Positions 41,544 through 41,949 of a stretch of 41,949 bases of DNA are shown here, in pieces. The DNA is from Photorhabdus heterorhabditis (lineage in GTDB: Bacteria > Pseudomonadota > Gammaproteobacteria > Enterobacterales > Enterobacteriaceae). Under the pieces are notes generated by a model that did not search any database, was not told where the DNA came from, and saw nothing but the letters and a program-made list of their open reading frames with translations. The stretch's first letter is position 1. Every line of letters starts with the position of its first letter. The position numbers and the translations under genes were made by a program. The stretch spans positions 37,178 through 79,126 of the forward strand of contig NZ_RCWA01000021.1 of assembly GCF_018448905.1 (NCBI RefSeq), in the 5' to 3' direction.

Positions 41544-41949
41544 TTAATGCTTTAACGCTTCAATTTTATCCCGGCTCAGTCCGGTACTGGTGACAATAAT
41601 ATCCAGGCTGACGCCATGCCGTAATAAGGCTCGAGCCGTTTCCACTTTACCTTCCTCTCGGCCTTGCTCAATACCCTGCTCAATACCTTGCTCAATACCT
41701 TGCTCGATACCCTGCTCAATACCTTGCTTGATACCTTGCTCGCGCCCTTTTTGTTCAAGCTGTTCTGCAATAGTCATCAACATCGTTTCATGCTCCGGAG
41801 ATTGTTCAATCAGTTGATGGACAAAGTGTGAGAGATCCAGCGTATGCCCATTCAGTAAAATATAGCTTAATACCACATTGCGCTGTTCGGTTGTATTATA
41901 CCCTGCATTCAAGAGTTCCACCAATTGGGGTATCCATTCCAGCATATCC
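41544..41949 (-). CDS. Rpn/YhgA-family nuclease, C-terminal part (cut by right edge)
   Basis: The frame is open to the right edge; an internal ATG at 41945 is unlikely to be the true start because the homologous region begins further upstream. The visible part has MLEWIPQLVELLNAGYNTTE, NVVLSYILLNGHTLDLSHFV, HETMLMTIAEQLEQKGREQG, a run of EQGI-type tetrapeptides and EGKVETARALLRHGVSLDII: the helical tail of Rpn-family recombination-promoting nucleases. The catalytic domain is outside the window. It shares its 3' half and terminator with the deleted copy at 41029. Confidence 0.82.
   Translation of the reverse strand, partial: DMLEWIPQLVELLNAGYNTTEQRNVVLSYILLNGHTLDLSHFVHQLIEQSPEHETMLMTIAEQLEQKGREQGIKQGIEQGIEQGIEQGIEQGIEQGREEGKVETARALLRHGVSLDIIVTSTGLSRDKIEALKH
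41662..41745. repeat. 12-bp coding minisatellite in Rpn gene
   Basis: Seven consecutive 12-bp units of the form ccttgctcaata encode EQGI/KQGI tetrapeptides on the minus strand. The paralogous remnant has only two units (41147-41170). Because the unit is a multiple of three, copy number can vary without loss of frame. Confidence 0.88.

Noticed and set aside
41662..41745. CRISPR-like array
   Set aside because: The repeats are contiguous 12-bp coding units with no spacers.
41590..41817. Plus-strand frame with repeated IPCS motif
   Set aside because: Antisense of the EQGI minisatellite in the Rpn gene.

Overview
The window carries two closely related, same-strand copies of an extracellular contractile injection system (eCIS) operon of the Photorhabdus virulence cassette (PVC) / Serratia antifeeding prophage (Afp) type. 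Gene order, the high similarity of the products to PVC proteins, the many ERIC-type 127-bp palindromic repeats and the moderate A+T richness point to a Photorhabdus (Morganellaceae) chromosome. Nearly all coding lies on the minus strand, so transcription runs from high to low coordinates.

Layout, right to left. 41029-41949: two Rpn/YhgA-family nuclease gene ends in tandem (one an internally deleted remnant, one running off the right edge), each followed by the same 11-bp-stem terminator. 40401-41028: non-coding promoter and leader region of the first PVC operon ('unit 2' here). 22347-40400: complete unit 2, pvc1 to pvc16. 19233-21288: two probable payload (effector) genes. 18345-19232: non-coding region with nested ERIC elements and the promoter and leader of the second operon ('unit 1'). 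1-18344: unit 1 from pvc1 to pvc14 plus the 5' part of pvc15, cut by the left edge. Its pvc16 and payload genes must lie outside the window.

The genes encode one nanomachine: inner tube (Pvc1, Pvc5), three sheath paralogues (Pvc2-4), a small conserved protein (Pvc6), LysM-type tube-to-hub adaptor (Pvc7), VgrG-like spike (Pvc8), gp25-like wedge (Pvc9), PAAR-like tip (Pvc10), baseplate wedges (Pvc11, Pvc12), fibre with collar-like tip (Pvc13), tape measure (Pvc14), AAA+ ATPase (Pvc15) and tail terminator/cap (Pvc16). There are no capsid, terminase, portal or integrase genes, so this is not a prophage.

The main points of interest are in what differs between the copies and in the control regions. 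Both operons share an unrecognised promoter layout (an A+T-rich dyad about 43 bp upstream of a conserved TATAAT) followed by an RfaH-type ops element (TGCGGTAGCTAT) in the leader. Unit 2 has a Pvc11 lacking about 286 internal residues; unit 1 has a Pvc12 with a 163-residue C-terminal extension and a tape measure lengthened by internal repeats. The fibre tips diverge between conserved histidine motifs. One payload has an FSGC...H arrangement like the CNF1/BLF1 glutamine deamidases; the other has an LRHYT motif reminiscent of ADP-ribosyltransferases. Both operons keep the fossil 3' end of a lost sheath gene between pvc1 and pvc2. One 127-bp ERIC element sits exactly inside another with a TA duplication.
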